Assembly: GCA_052145115.1 (NCBI GenBank)
Contig: JBKQPG010000041.1
Coordinates: 9,602-73,601 of the forward strand
Length of the DNA: 64,000 nt
From: CAIVVT01 sp052145115
GTDB taxonomy: Bacteria > Acidobacteriota > Terriglobia > Bryobacterales > Bryobacteraceae
Reading direction: 5' to 3'
Shown: positions 31,697-39,995 of the stretch, piece by piece
Numbering within the stretch: the first letter of the stretch is position 1
Layout of the letters: each line of letters opens with the position of its first letter
Translations under genes and position numbers: made by a program
The notes under the pieces: generated by a model
Told to the model about the DNA's origin: nothing
The model's input: only the letters and a program-made list of their open reading frames with translations
Databases searched by the model: none

Positions 31697-33076
31697 GTGA
31701 TCGAGCAGGTACTCAAGACGATCCGCCGGTACGGGATGTTCGATGGGGTCATTCGGGCAGGCGTGGCGGTGTCGGGCGGGGCGGACTCGGTGGCGCTGCT
31801 GCACGTGCTGGCGCGGCTAGGGCGGCGGCGGGGGTGGGAGCTGGAGGTGCTGCATTTCGATCACGGGTTGAGGGGCGAGGAATCGGACGCGGACCGGCGG
31901 TTTGTGGAGGAACTGGCAGCGGGGATGGGGCTGGCGTGTCACGTGGAATGCGCGGACGTGCGGGCGGCGGCGCAAGGCGAGAACCTGGAGCAGGCGGCGC
32001 GGCGGATGCGGTACCGGTTCTTTGCCGAGGTGCGGGCGCGGCAGGGGCTGGAGGTGGTGGCGACAGGGCACACGGCGTCGGACCAGGCCGAGACGGTGCT
32101 GATGCGGCTGCTGCGAGGGGCGGGGACGGATTCGCTGGCCGGGATCCGGCCGGTGAACGATGGCTGGGTGGTGCGTCCGCTGATCGAGATGACGCGCGAG
32201 CAGGTGCGGGAGTGGCTGCGGGCGGAGGGCCTCGAGTGGCGCGAAGATGCGTCGAATGCCGACACCAGTTACGACCGCAACCGGATGAGACACGAATTGT
32301 TGCCACTGTTACGGCGGGAGTGGAACCCGGCGGTGGAAGAGGCGCTGGCGCGGCTGGCGGGGGGATTCGCGCGGGACGAAGTGTGGTGGGCGGAACAGGT
32401 GGAAGCGGTGTGGAGGGAGGCGGTCAGACGCTGGGGGCGGGGGGTGGTGCTGGAGACGAAGGCGCTGGGCGGGGTGCACGCGGCGCTGCAGGTTCGGGTG
32501 TTGAAAAAGGCGTGCGCGGAAGCGGCGGGGAAGGCGCCGCGAATGGAGGGCGAGCATTTGGAAGCGCTGCTCGCGCTGGTGGGGCAGCGGGCCGGGGCAG
32601 GGAAGGCGAGCCTGCCGGGAGTGCGGGCCTGGCGGTCGTTCGGCGAAGTGCTGATTTATCCAGCGGATGAGGCGTTTGAGCGGCCGGCGGAGGTGGAGTT
32701 GAGCGTGCCCGGCGTGGCGGAGCTGGAGGGGACGGGCAGGCGGATCCGATTGAGCGTTGAGCAGCCGGGCAGCGCGGGCGAGCAGGGGCAATGCGAGCGG
32801 CTGGACGGCGCGCGGGCGGCGGGTCCGTTCAAGTTGCGGGCGTGGCGGGAGGGCGATCGGTACAGGCCCAAGGGGAGCGCGCGGGCGCAGACGTTACAGT
32901 CGCTGTTACAAAAGCGACGCGTGGCGGCGTGGGAGCGGAGCGCGTGGCCGGTGCTGGAGTGGCGGGGCGAGATGGTGTGGGCGCGGGGATTTGGAGTGGC
33001 GGCGGAATACGCGGCGGGGAGCGGCGGCGGGCGGGTGATCGTGATTCAAGAGGAAGCGGCGAGGGGGAGCGAATGA
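31697..33076 (+). CDS. tilS: tRNA(Ile)-lysidine synthase
   Basis: 459 residues from the GTG at 31697. The N-type ATP pyrophosphatase loop SGGADSVALLHVL near residue 20 is followed by VLHFDHGLRGEESDADRRFV, CHVECADVRAAAQGENLEQAARRMRY and ATGHTASDQAETVLMRLLRGAG, all TilS landmarks. The C-terminal TilS substrate-binding region extends to LQSLLQKRRVAAWERSAWPVLE. TilS makes lysidine at the anticodon of tRNA-Ile(CAU) and is essential. The start is not settled: TTG 31679 and ATG 31649 are in frame, and the latter would lie inside the dispersed repeat. GTG 31697 gives the usual family N-terminus (IEQVLKTIRRYGMF). ftsH follows 75 bases later, a common acidobacterial and proteobacterial neighbour. Confidence 0.93.
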   Translation: MIEQVLKTIRRYGMFDGVIRAGVAVSGGADSVALLHVLARLGRRRGWELEVLHFDHGLRGEESDADRRFVEELAAGMGLACHVECADVRAAAQGENLEQAARRMRYRFFAEVRARQGLEVVATGHTASDQAETVLMRLLRGAGTDSLAGIRPVNDGWVVRPLIEMTREQVREWLRAEGLEWREDASNADTSYDRNRMRHELLPLLRREWNPAVEEALARLAGGFARDEVWWAEQVEAVWREAVRRWGRGVVLETKALGGVHAALQVRVLKKACAEAAGKAPRMEGEHLEALLALVGQRAGAGKASLPGVRAWRSFGEVLIYPADEAFERPAEVELSVPGVAELEGTGRRIRLSVEQPGSAGEQGQCERLDGARAAGPFKLRAWREGDRYRPKGSARAQTLQSLLQKRRVAAWERSAWPVLEWRGEMVWARGFGVAAEYAAGSGGGRVIVIQEEAARGSE

Positions 33077-33151
33077 ATCAAATTCTCACCAGATTGCGTC
33101 TGACCAGTTAGAGATACAATTGAAATATCTGGAACCGCGCGAGTTAAGTAA

Positions 33152-35068
33152 ATGAATGCCAACGTAAGGACCGCGATTGTCTGGGCAGTGTTGTTCTGCC
33201 TGGGTGTTCTGCTGTACGTGGTGGTGAAGTCCAGCAACGCCCGTCCCACACAAGACCTGAGCTTCACCCGGTTCATCGACATGGTGAACTCGGACCGGGT
33301 GAAGAGCGTGGTGGTGACGGGCAACGACGTCACGGGGAAATTCAAGGACGACAAGTCGGACCTGCGCACGACGATACCGCTCAATTACCCGCGTATCTAC
33401 GACGTGTTGAGCGAGCACAACGTCGATGTGAATGTGAAGGAATCGAGCAGCGGCAACTGGATGGGGCTGCTGCTGAACGCGATTCCATTCGTGCTGGTGA
33501 TTGCGTTCTGGATTTTCATGATGCGGCAGATGCAGAGCGGCGGCAACAAGGCGCTGAGCTTTGGCAAGAGCCGGGCGCGGATGCACAGCTCGCAGCAGAA
33601 GAAGGTCACGTTCAAGGACGTGGCGGGGGTGGAGGAAGCCAAGGAAGAGCTAGAGGAGATTATCGAGTTTCTGAGGGAGCCGCAGAAGTTCCAGAAGCTG
33701 GGCGGGCGGATACCGAAGGGCGTGCTGCTGATCGGACCTCCGGGCACGGGCAAGACGCTGCTGGCGCGGGCGATTGCGGGCGAAGGAAACGTGCCGTTCT
33801 TCTCGATTTCGGGCTCGGACTTCGTGGAGATGTTCGTGGGCGTGGGCGCGAGCCGGGTGCGCGACCTGTTCGAGCAGGGCAAGAAGAACGCGCCGTGCAT
33901 CATATTCATCGACGAGATTGACGCGGTGGGGCGGCATAGGGGCGCGGGACTGGGCGGCGGGCACGACGAGCGCGAGCAGACGCTGAACCAACTGCTGGTG
34001 GAGATGGACGGTTTCGAATCGAACGAGGGCGTGATTCTGGTGGCGGCGACGAACCGGCCGGACGTGCTGGACCCGGCGCTGCTCAGGCCGGGGCGATTCG
34101 ACCGCCGGGTGGTAGTGAGCCTGCCGGACGTGCGGGGGCGCGAACAGATTCTGAAGGTCCACACGAAGAAGATCCCGTTGGCGGACGACGTGGACCTGTC
34201 GATCATCGGGCGCGGAACGCCGGGATTTGCGGGAGCGGATTTGGCCAACCTGGTGAACGAATCGGCGCTGCTGGCGGCGCGGCAGAACCGCAAAGTGGTC
34301 ACGATGTCGGACTTCGAGGTGGCCAAGGACAAGGTGCTGATGGGGGCCGAGCGGCGGTCGATGATTCTGACCGAGGAAGACAAGAAGATCACGGCGTTCC
34401 ACGAGGCGGGGCACGCGCTGGTGGCGGCGCTGCTGCCGGAGTCCGACCCGCTGCACAAGGTGAGCATCATTCCGCGCGGGCGGGCGCTGGGCGTGACGAT
34501 GCAGTTGCCGGAAGGCGACGTGCTGAACCGGACCGAGAAGCAGTTGAACGCGCGGCTGTGTGTGCTGATGGGCGGACGGATCGGCGAGTTGCGCTACACC
34601 AACCAGCTCTCGACCGGAGCGCGCAACGACATCGAGCAGGCGACGGAAGTGGCGCGGGCGATGGTGTGCGACTACGGCATGAGCGAGCTGGGGCCGATGA
34701 GCTACGGCAAGAAGGACGAGCAGATTTTTCTGGGGCGCGAAATCGCGCAGCACCGGGACTACTCCGAGGCGACGGCGATCAAGATCGACGAAGCGGTGCG
34801 CGAGGTGGTGGAGAGCGCCTGCCAGCAGGCTGAGCGGTTGATCCTGGAGTACGGCTGGGCACTGGATAAGATCGCCGCGGCGCTGCTGGAGCGCGAGACG
34901 ATGGACGGGGAGGAGATCCACGCGATCATCGAAAAGCGCGCAGCGAATCACGGCCCCGATTCGGGCTCGGCGGTGGCGACGGCCGAGACGCAGGCGGTGA
35001 TCGAGCCGGAACAGGAGCAGCGGCGGCGACGCGGATTCATGGAAGGGGAGAGCCCCGCGCCGGCGTGA
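33152..35068 (+). CDS. ftsH: ATP-dependent zinc metalloprotease FtsH
   Basis: 638 residues. Two membrane helices (residues 9-26 and about 107-127) flank a periplasmic domain. The AAA module follows, with Walker A LIGPPGTGKTLLARA near 198, Walker B CIIFIDEIDAVG and the second-region-of-homology arginines in ATNRPDVLDPALLRPGRFDRR. The M41 zinc site is HEAGH near 417, with a distal Asp in the ATSTGARNDIEQ-like region (TGARNDIEQAT). It degrades unfolded membrane and regulatory proteins. A C-terminal glutamate/arginine-rich tail ends RRRRGFMEGES. Its TGA overlaps the GTG of the next HAD gene by four bases. Confidence 0.97.
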   Translation: MNANVRTAIVWAVLFCLGVLLYVVVKSSNARPTQDLSFTRFIDMVNSDRVKSVVVTGNDVTGKFKDDKSDLRTTIPLNYPRIYDVLSEHNVDVNVKESSSGNWMGLLLNAIPFVLVIAFWIFMMRQMQSGGNKALSFGKSRARMHSSQQKKVTFKDVAGVEEAKEELEEIIEFLREPQKFQKLGGRIPKGVLLIGPPGTGKTLLARAIAGEGNVPFFSISGSDFVEMFVGVGASRVRDLFEQGKKNAPCIIFIDEIDAVGRHRGAGLGGGHDEREQTLNQLLVEMDGFESNEGVILVAATNRPDVLDPALLRPGRFDRRVVVSLPDVRGREQILKVHTKKIPLADDVDLSIIGRGTPGFAGADLANLVNESALLAARQNRKVVTMSDFEVAKDKVLMGAERRSMILTEEDKKITAFHEAGHALVAALLPESDPLHKVSIIPRGRALGVTMQLPEGDVLNRTEKQLNARLCVLMGGRIGELRYTNQLSTGARNDIEQATEVARAMVCDYGMSELGPMSYGKKDEQIFLGREIAQHRDYSEATAIKIDEAVREVVESACQQAERLILEYGWALDKIAAALLERETMDGEEIHAIIEKRAANHGPDSGSAVATAETQAVIEPEQEQRRRRGFMEGESPAPA

Positions 35069-35721
35069 AGATTCCGCACTTCAAGCTGTACCTGTTCGAC
35101 ATCGACGGAACGCTGCTGGATTCGGCCGAGGACATCTGCAGCGCGGTGCGGCAGACGCTGGAGAACGCCGGCGCCAGGGGACTGACGGACGGGTACCTGC
35201 GATCCTTCATCGGCCGTCACCTGCGCGAGCTTTTCAGCGAGGTTTTCCCGGGCATCAGCGAGGAACGGTCGATGGAGCTGCTGGCGACTTACCGTGCGGC
35301 GTACCTGGCGCGCGGACATGCAGGGACGCGGGTTTACGAGGGTGTGCCGGAGATGCTGGAGCGGGTGGGCGGATTGAAGTCGACGGCGACGACGAAGGGC
35401 AGCGAGACCTCCCGAAACGTTTTGGCGCAATTTGGTTTAGCCGGGTATTTCGACCACGTGCAGGGCACGGACGGGTTCCCGTCGAAGCCGGAACCGGACG
35501 TGATCCTGCGTTCGCTGGAGAAGTTCGGCGTGGCGCCGGGGGAGTGCCTGATGATCGGCGATGCGGCGCCGGACATGGAGGCGGGGCGGCGGGCCGGGGT
35601 GCGCACGTGCGGCGTGGCGTGGGGTTACGGCGACGCGGCAAAGATGCGGGCGCTGGAACCGGATTTCTGGATTTCGCATCCGATGGAGCTGGCCGCGCGG
35701 ACGGACGGCGGGTTGTTATGA
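35065..35721 (+). CDS. HAD hydrolase, phosphoglycolate-phosphatase-like
   Basis: 218 residues with a type IA HAD fold. Motif I is LYLFDIDGTLLDSAEDI, the helical cap is residues 17-85, motif II Thr lies in KSTATTKGS, Lys in FPSKPEPDVI, and motif IV is LMIGDAAPDMEAGRRAG. This pattern is that of Gph/PpaX-like phosphatases acting on 2-phosphoglycolate or small phosphates; the exact substrate cannot be read. The GTG start at 35065 overlaps the ftsH stop (GTGA), so it is translated in the same operon. Expression with ftsH is an oddity of the local arrangement with no functional implication that I can defend. Confidence 0.88.
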   Translation: MKIPHFKLYLFDIDGTLLDSAEDICSAVRQTLENAGARGLTDGYLRSFIGRHLRELFSEVFPGISEERSMELLATYRAAYLARGHAGTRVYEGVPEMLERVGGLKSTATTKGSETSRNVLAQFGLAGYFDHVQGTDGFPSKPEPDVILRSLEKFGVAPGECLMIGDAAPDMEAGRRAGVRTCGVAWGYGDAAKMRALEPDFWISHPMELAARTDGGLL

Positions 35722-35742
35722 TGGCGGTGCGGAGATAATCGC

Positions 35743-36621
35743 ATGCCTGTGGTCAACCGGCGCGACATGTTGCGGGCGCTCAGCATGGCGGCGCCGGCAT
35801 TCGCGCTGGGCGAGAGCGGCAAGCCGCTGCGCATCGCGCTCGAGGAGACGTCGGTGCGCCGCGCCATCGCGGGCCTGAAGATGACGCATCTCGATTTCCC
35901 GCGGTACGCGCGCGAGGCGGGCATCGAGGGGCTGGAGTTCGCCAACACATTGTGGGGCGCGCCGACGCAAGGCTACATGGCGCGTCTGAAGACGGCGATG
36001 AAGCAGACCGGGACGCGGTGCGTGCTAATCCTGTGCGACGACGAGGGGCCGATGGGGCACTCATCGAAGGAGGTGCGGCGCAAGGCCGTGGACAATCACA
36101 GGAAGTGGGTGGATTATTGCGCCGAGCTGGGCGGGCAGTCGATCCGCGCGAACATGCATTCGGATGTCACGCCGAAGACGCCGGGGGAGCGGGAAGCGGT
36201 GCTGGATTACTGCGCCGAGAGCTTTGCGGCGCTGTCGGAATACGCCCGGGGCGCGGGGCTGAACGTGCTGGTCGAGAACGACTGGGGGCTCGCGTCGGAT
36301 GCGGACGCGATTGTCGCGTTGATCAAGAAAGTGAACCAGCCGAACTTCGGCACGCTGCCGGATTTTGGGAATTTTCCGAGGGCAGCAGAGCGGTACGAAG
36401 CGGTGCGGAAGATGATGCCGTATGCCAAGGGCGTCAGCTTCAAGTGCTACGATTTCTCGCCCGAAGGCAAAGAGACGACGATCGACATGGAGCGCATGAT
36501 GAAGATCGTCGTGGATGCCGGGTACCGCGGATTCGTGGGCATCGAGTACGCGGGGCACCGGCTGAGCGAGCACGAGGGCGTGAAGGCGGGGAAGAGGTTC
36601 CTCGACCAGTACGCGGCGTAG
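35743..36621 (+). CDS. Sugar phosphate isomerase/epimerase-like TIM barrel, Tat-exported
   Basis: 292 residues. The N-terminus MPVVNRRDMLRALSMAAPAFALG is a twin-arginine signal. The body is an AP-endonuclease-2-type TIM barrel with GIEGLEFANTLWG, LGGQSIRANMH, NVLVENDWGLASDADAIVALIKKV and the metal-ligand region GFVGIEYAGHRLSEHEG; Glu, Asp and His side chains suitable for a divalent metal are present. In acidobacteria and planctomycetes many such exported proteins are annotated as xylose isomerase-like, and their substrates are unknown. It lies 21 bases after the HAD gene and probably ends the tilS-ftsH transcript. It converges on hisA. Confidence 0.82.
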   Translation: MPVVNRRDMLRALSMAAPAFALGESGKPLRIALEETSVRRAIAGLKMTHLDFPRYAREAGIEGLEFANTLWGAPTQGYMARLKTAMKQTGTRCVLILCDDEGPMGHSSKEVRRKAVDNHRKWVDYCAELGGQSIRANMHSDVTPKTPGEREAVLDYCAESFAALSEYARGAGLNVLVENDWGLASDADAIVALIKKVNQPNFGTLPDFGNFPRAAERYEAVRKMMPYAKGVSFKCYDFSPEGKETTIDMERMMKIVVDAGYRGFVGIEYAGHRLSEHEGVKAGKRFLDQYAA

Positions 36622-36633
36622 GAGCCGCCCGTC

Positions 36634-37335
36634 TCATTCCGCATTCATCGCGCGCAGCGCGTCCAGGTCCAGGCGTCCGGTGTAGATGGCCATGCCGAGC
36701 GCGGCGTGGATGCCCAGCGCGGCCAATACACGGATTTCATCCATGGTCGTGATGCCGCCGGCGGCGGTCAATTCCTTCGAAGTGGCGGCGCGGAGGCGGC
36801 GGAACCAGGCGAGGTCCGTGCCTTGCAGCAGGCCTTCCTTGTCGACATAGGTGCACAGGAAGCCGGAACAATAGGGCTCGAGTTCGTTTAGGATGTGTTC
36901 GGCGCTGAGGTTGAGCGATTCGGTCCAGCCCTTGACAACAATGTGCCCAGCCTTGGAGTCGAGCGCGACCTGGACTTTTTCGGGAGCCACAGCCGATGCG
37001 ATGGTGCCCAACAGAGCGTGATTCACGCCGTCGCGGGTGAAAGCCGAAGTGCCTACGATGACCTTCTCCACGCCGCAGCCGATCAGCGCCCGCGCCCGTT
37101 CGGGAGTGCGGACGCCGCCGCCGGCGCGAATGCGGGCGCGCGAAGCCAGCAGTTCGACGATGGCGTTGTTTTCACCGCGGCCCAGCGCGGCGTCGAGGTC
37201 GATCACCTGGATGACAGGAAAACCGCTGAAGCGGGCCAGCATTTCCAGGGGCGGAGCGGCTTCGAGGGCTTTTTCACGGCCCTGGACGAGCTGCACGACT
37301 TTTCCATCCATCAGGTCGATGCAGGGGATGATCAT
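36634..37335 (-). CDS. hisA: ProFAR isomerase HisA
   Basis: 233 residues, a (beta/alpha)8 barrel. MIIPCIDLMDGKVVQLVQG holds the catalytic Asp near residue 7. The second Asp falls in IRAGGGVRTPERA/VALDSKAGHIVVKGW, and GGITTMDEIRVLAALG forms the phosphate-binding loop. HisA isomerises ProFAR to PRFAR (the Amadori rearrangement), the fourth step of histidine synthesis. It is the last gene of the leftward his operon, 31 bases after hisF, and converges with the exported isomerase gene. One short-chain variation near the active site (CTYVDKEGLLQGTDL) replaces the usual DG-x-L-x-G loop motif but keeps its function-related residues. Confidence 0.95.
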   Translation of the reverse strand: MIIPCIDLMDGKVVQLVQGREKALEAAPPLEMLARFSGFPVIQVIDLDAALGRGENNAIVELLASRARIRAGGGVRTPERARALIGCGVEKVIVGTSAFTRDGVNHALLGTIASAVAPEKVQVALDSKAGHIVVKGWTESLNLSAEHILNELEPYCSGFLCTYVDKEGLLQGTDLAWFRRLRAATSKELTAAGGITTMDEIRVLAALGIHAALGMAIYTGRLDLDALRAMNAE

Positions 37336-37366
37336 GCGTTTGCCCGAGGCGCGCAGGGGGCACTGG

Positions 37367-38131
37367 TCACGCCATCCTCCGGACGGGAATGCCGGCCTGC
37401 TGCAGGGTCTGCTTCAACTGCTCGACGGTGTAAGTGCCGTAGTGGAAGATGGACGCCGCGAGGGCGGCGTCGGCCTCGCCTTCGGTCAGCACCTGAATGA
37501 AATGCTCGGGCTTGCCGGCGCCGCCGGAGGCAATGATGGGGATGCGCGTGGCGCGCGAGACGGCGCGGGTCAGCTCGCAGTCGAAGCCGTCCTGCACGCC
37601 GTCGGTATTCATCGAAGTCAGCAGAATTTCGCCCGCGCCGAGCGCTTCGCCGCGGGCGGCCCACTGGACGGCGTCGATGCCTTCGTCGACGCGTCCGCCG
37701 CGGGTGAAGACGTTCCAGCGATTCGGGCCGGCGCGGCGCGCGTCGATGGCCAGGACCACGGCCTGCGCGCCGAACTCATTGCTCAGCTCGGTGATCAGCT
37801 CGGGGCGATGGACAGCCGAGGTGTTGACGCTGATCTTGTCGGCGCCGGAGTGGATGATGCGGCGCGCGTCCTCGACGGAGCGGATGCCGCCGCCGACGGT
37901 GAGGGGGATGAAGACCTCGCGCGCGGTGCGGTCCACGACGCCGACCATGGTGTCGCGGTTGTCGCTGGAGGCGGTGATGTCGAGGAAGACGAGCTCGTCG
38001 GCGCCCTGCTCGTTATAGCGCGCGGCGAGCTCGACGGGATCGCCGGCGTCGCGCAGGCCGACGAAGTTGACGCCCTTGACGACGCGGCCGGCAGTGACGT
38101 CAAGGCAGGGGATGATGCGTTTGGCGAGCAC
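37367..38131 (-). CDS. hisF: Imidazole glycerol phosphate synthase, cyclase subunit
   Basis: 254 residues with the HisF barrel landmarks: IIPCLDVTAGRVVKGVNFVGLRDAGDPVELAARYN (catalytic Asp near 11), FIPLTVGGGIRS, DKISVNTSA, VVLAIDAR (second catalytic Asp near 130), and GEILLTSMNTDG and PIIASGGAG phosphate loops. It receives ammonia from HisH and closes the imidazole ring to give IGP and AICAR. It starts three bases after hisH ends, so the two subunits are made together. All expected residues are present. Confidence 0.97.
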   Translation of the reverse strand: MLAKRIIPCLDVTAGRVVKGVNFVGLRDAGDPVELAARYNEQGADELVFLDITASSDNRDTMVGVVDRTAREVFIPLTVGGGIRSVEDARRIIHSGADKISVNTSAVHRPELITELSNEFGAQAVVLAIDARRAGPNRWNVFTRGGRVDEGIDAVQWAARGEALGAGEILLTSMNTDGVQDGFDCELTRAVSRATRIPIIASGGAGKPEHFIQVLTEGEADAALAASIFHYGTYTVEQLKQTLQQAGIPVRRMA

Positions 38132-38134
38132 GGA

Positions 38135-38731
38135 TCAGATCCTCACGAAGTTGGCGATAATTTGTAGTCCCAGGGGGCCCGACTTCTCCGGATGGAACTG
38201 GACGCCGAAGAGGTTGGACGACTCGAGCACGGCGGTGTAAGCAATGCCCGTGTAGTCGCAGGTGGCCGAGGTGGCGCTCATCAAAGGGCAGTAGAAGCTG
38301 TGCGCGAAGTAGACGTAAGGCTGCGGTCTGAGGCCGCTCAGAAGGCGCGATGGAGTGACGGGGACGATCTCATTCCAGCCCATGTGCGGCACGCGCGCGG
38401 TGAGCGGGAATCGCTCGACGCGGCCGGGGAAAAGCGCCAGGCCGCGTTCGCCGGGCGCCTCGGCGCTGGTCTCAAACATGGCTTGCAGGCCGAGGCAGAT
38501 GCCGAGGAAAGGCACGCCGGAGCGCGCCTTTTCGATGAGTGCTTCGCGCAAATGCAGTTCGTCGAGGGCGCGCATCATCTGGCCGAAGTGGCCGACGCCG
38601 GGGAGGATGATCTTGCCCGCCGCTCGCACCTCGGCGGGGTCGCGCGTGATGCGATAGGCCGCGCCAGTCCTGGCCAGCGTGTTCTCGACGGAGCGCAGGT
38701 TGCCGGCGCCGTAATCGACGATGGTGATCAT
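38135..38731 (-). CDS. hisH: Imidazole glycerol phosphate synthase, glutaminase subunit
   Basis: 198 residues from the ATG at 38731. The class I glutamine amidotransferase triad is visible: Cys in GVPFLGICLGLQAMFE, then His and Glu in FGVQFHPEKSG. GNLRSVENTL and LPGVGHFGQMM are HisH landmarks. It hydrolyses glutamine and channels ammonia into HisF. It overlaps the hisB stop by four bases (ATGA at 38728-38731). Confidence 0.96.
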   Translation of the reverse strand: MITIVDYGAGNLRSVENTLARTGAAYRITRDPAEVRAAGKIILPGVGHFGQMMRALDELHLREALIEKARSGVPFLGICLGLQAMFETSAEAPGERGLALFPGRVERFPLTARVPHMGWNEIVPVTPSRLLSGLRPQPYVYFAHSFYCPLMSATSATCDYTGIAYTAVLESSNLFGVQFHPEKSGPLGLQIIANFVRI

Positions 38732-39315
38732 AGCAGGCCCTTGGTGCTCGGCAACTGGTTCTTCAGCCGAGCGTCTTTGGAACAGGCGTAGCGCATGGCG
38801 CGCGCCCAGCACTTGAAGATCGCTTCGACTTTGTGGTGATTGGAGCGCCCGGCGAGGATGCGGGCATGGAGATTCGCGCCGGCGTGGGTGACGAAGCCGT
38901 GGAAGAAATCCTGCAGCAGTTCGCTCTGCAGGTCGCCCACGAGCCGGGTCTTTACCTTGTCGTCGTAAACGAGGTAGGGCCGGCCGCCGAGATCGACCGC
39001 GACGACGGCCAGCGATTCGTCCATCGGCAGGACGAAATAGCCGGCGCGGTTGATGCCGATGCGGTCGCCGAGAGCCGTGCCGAAGAGCTGGCCGAGCACG
39101 ATGCCCACATCCTCGACGGTGTGATGCTGATCGACGTCGAGATCGCCGTGCGCGTTCAGAGTGAGGTCAAAGGCGCCGTGTTTGGCGAAAAGCTCCAGCA
39201 TGTGGTCGAGAAAGCGCACGCCGGTGGAGATTGCGTAGCGGCCTTGCCCTTCGAGCTTCAGCGAGCCGCGGATCTGGGTCTCTTTGGTCAGGCGTTCGAT
39301 GGTGGCGCGGCGCAT
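38728..39315 (-). CDS. hisB: Imidazoleglycerol-phosphate dehydratase (monofunctional HisB)
   Basis: 195 residues. The metal-binding histidine runs appear in STGVRFLDHMLELFAKHG, DLDVDQHHTVEDVGIVLGQ and the second repeat (LLQDFFHGFVTHAGANLHARILAGRSNHHKVEAIFK). It removes water from IGP to give imidazole acetol phosphate using manganese. There is no histidinol-phosphatase domain, in contrast to enterobacterial HisB. The ATG at 39315 lies inside the end of the HAD gene (28-base overlap). In this operon the phosphatase step must therefore be supplied by another protein. Confidence 0.95.
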   Translation of the reverse strand: MRRATIERLTKETQIRGSLKLEGQGRYAISTGVRFLDHMLELFAKHGAFDLTLNAHGDLDVDQHHTVEDVGIVLGQLFGTALGDRIGINRAGYFVLPMDESLAVVAVDLGGRPYLVYDDKVKTRLVGDLQSELLQDFFHGFVTHAGANLHARILAGRSNHHKVEAIFKCWARAMRYACSKDARLKNQLPSTKGLL

Positions 39316-39995
39316 GCGGCCAGAGCTCCTTCTATCTGATTGACATCGTCGAGCACGGCCACGGCGCCCTCGGCGCGCAGCAGCGCGGCCAACTGAGAGT
39401 GGAGAGGATTGGAGGGCGCGGCGATGCCGATAAACGGCACGCCGGCGGCGCGAGAGCAACGCGCGTCGTCGACTGTGTCGCCGACGTAGATCATCTCGCG
39501 GCAGCGGGTGCGGTCGCGAATCGACAGCAGGCCCTCGGGCGCCGGTTTACCGTCGCGTACATCCTCAGCCGCGATGATCGGCGAGAAGCCGATGCCGGAG
39601 GCATAGCGGCGCAACGTGATGGCGGCCTCGTGCTGCAGACGGCCGGTGAAAATGGCCAAATGATAGTTGGCCGCCAGCGATTCCAGAAGGTTCGGCCGCG
39701 GCAGCCAGAGCTCGCGCGCGATCAGGCCGTCGTCGCCATGCGGCCCGAAGAAGATCGCGCAGAAGTACTCCACCACGCGGCCGTATGAGACCTCCACGCC
39801 GAAATCGCGGCAGATCTGTTGCGAGAGCAACCAGTCGTTGTTGAAACCGCCGCGATTCTTGTACTCCTGAATGCGGTCGGGTGCGACCGTCTGTGCGGTG
39901 AAGTGACGCACAGTCTGCACGATTGCTTCGCGATAGCTTTCCGAGACCTCCGCCAGTACGCCGTCCATGTCGAAGACCAGATATGGAAGGCTCAT
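39288..39995 (-). CDS. HAD hydrolase within the his operon; candidate histidinol-phosphatase
   Basis: 235 residues, a type IA HAD phosphatase. Motif I is LVFDMDGVLAEVSESYREA, a helical cap follows, the motif II Thr lies in LAIFTGRLQHEA, Lys in DGKPAPEGLL, and motif IV is MIYVGDTVDDARCSRAAGVPFIGI. The sequence matches the small HAD-IA family often found beside hisB/hisC, whose role is usually unassigned. It overlaps hisC by four bases and hisB by 28, so it is translated within the his operon. Since HisB here has no phosphatase domain and no hisN or PHP-type phosphatase is present, dephosphorylation of histidinol phosphate is the natural hypothesis. Confidence 0.8.
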   Translation of the reverse strand: MSLPYLVFDMDGVLAEVSESYREAIVQTVRHFTAQTVAPDRIQEYKNRGGFNNDWLLSQQICRDFGVEVSYGRVVEYFCAIFFGPHGDDGLIARELWLPRPNLLESLAANYHLAIFTGRLQHEAAITLRRYASGIGFSPIIAAEDVRDGKPAPEGLLSIRDRTRCREMIYVGDTVDDARCSRAAGVPFIGIAAPSNPLHSQLAALLRAEGAVAVLDDVNQIEGALAACAAPPSNA

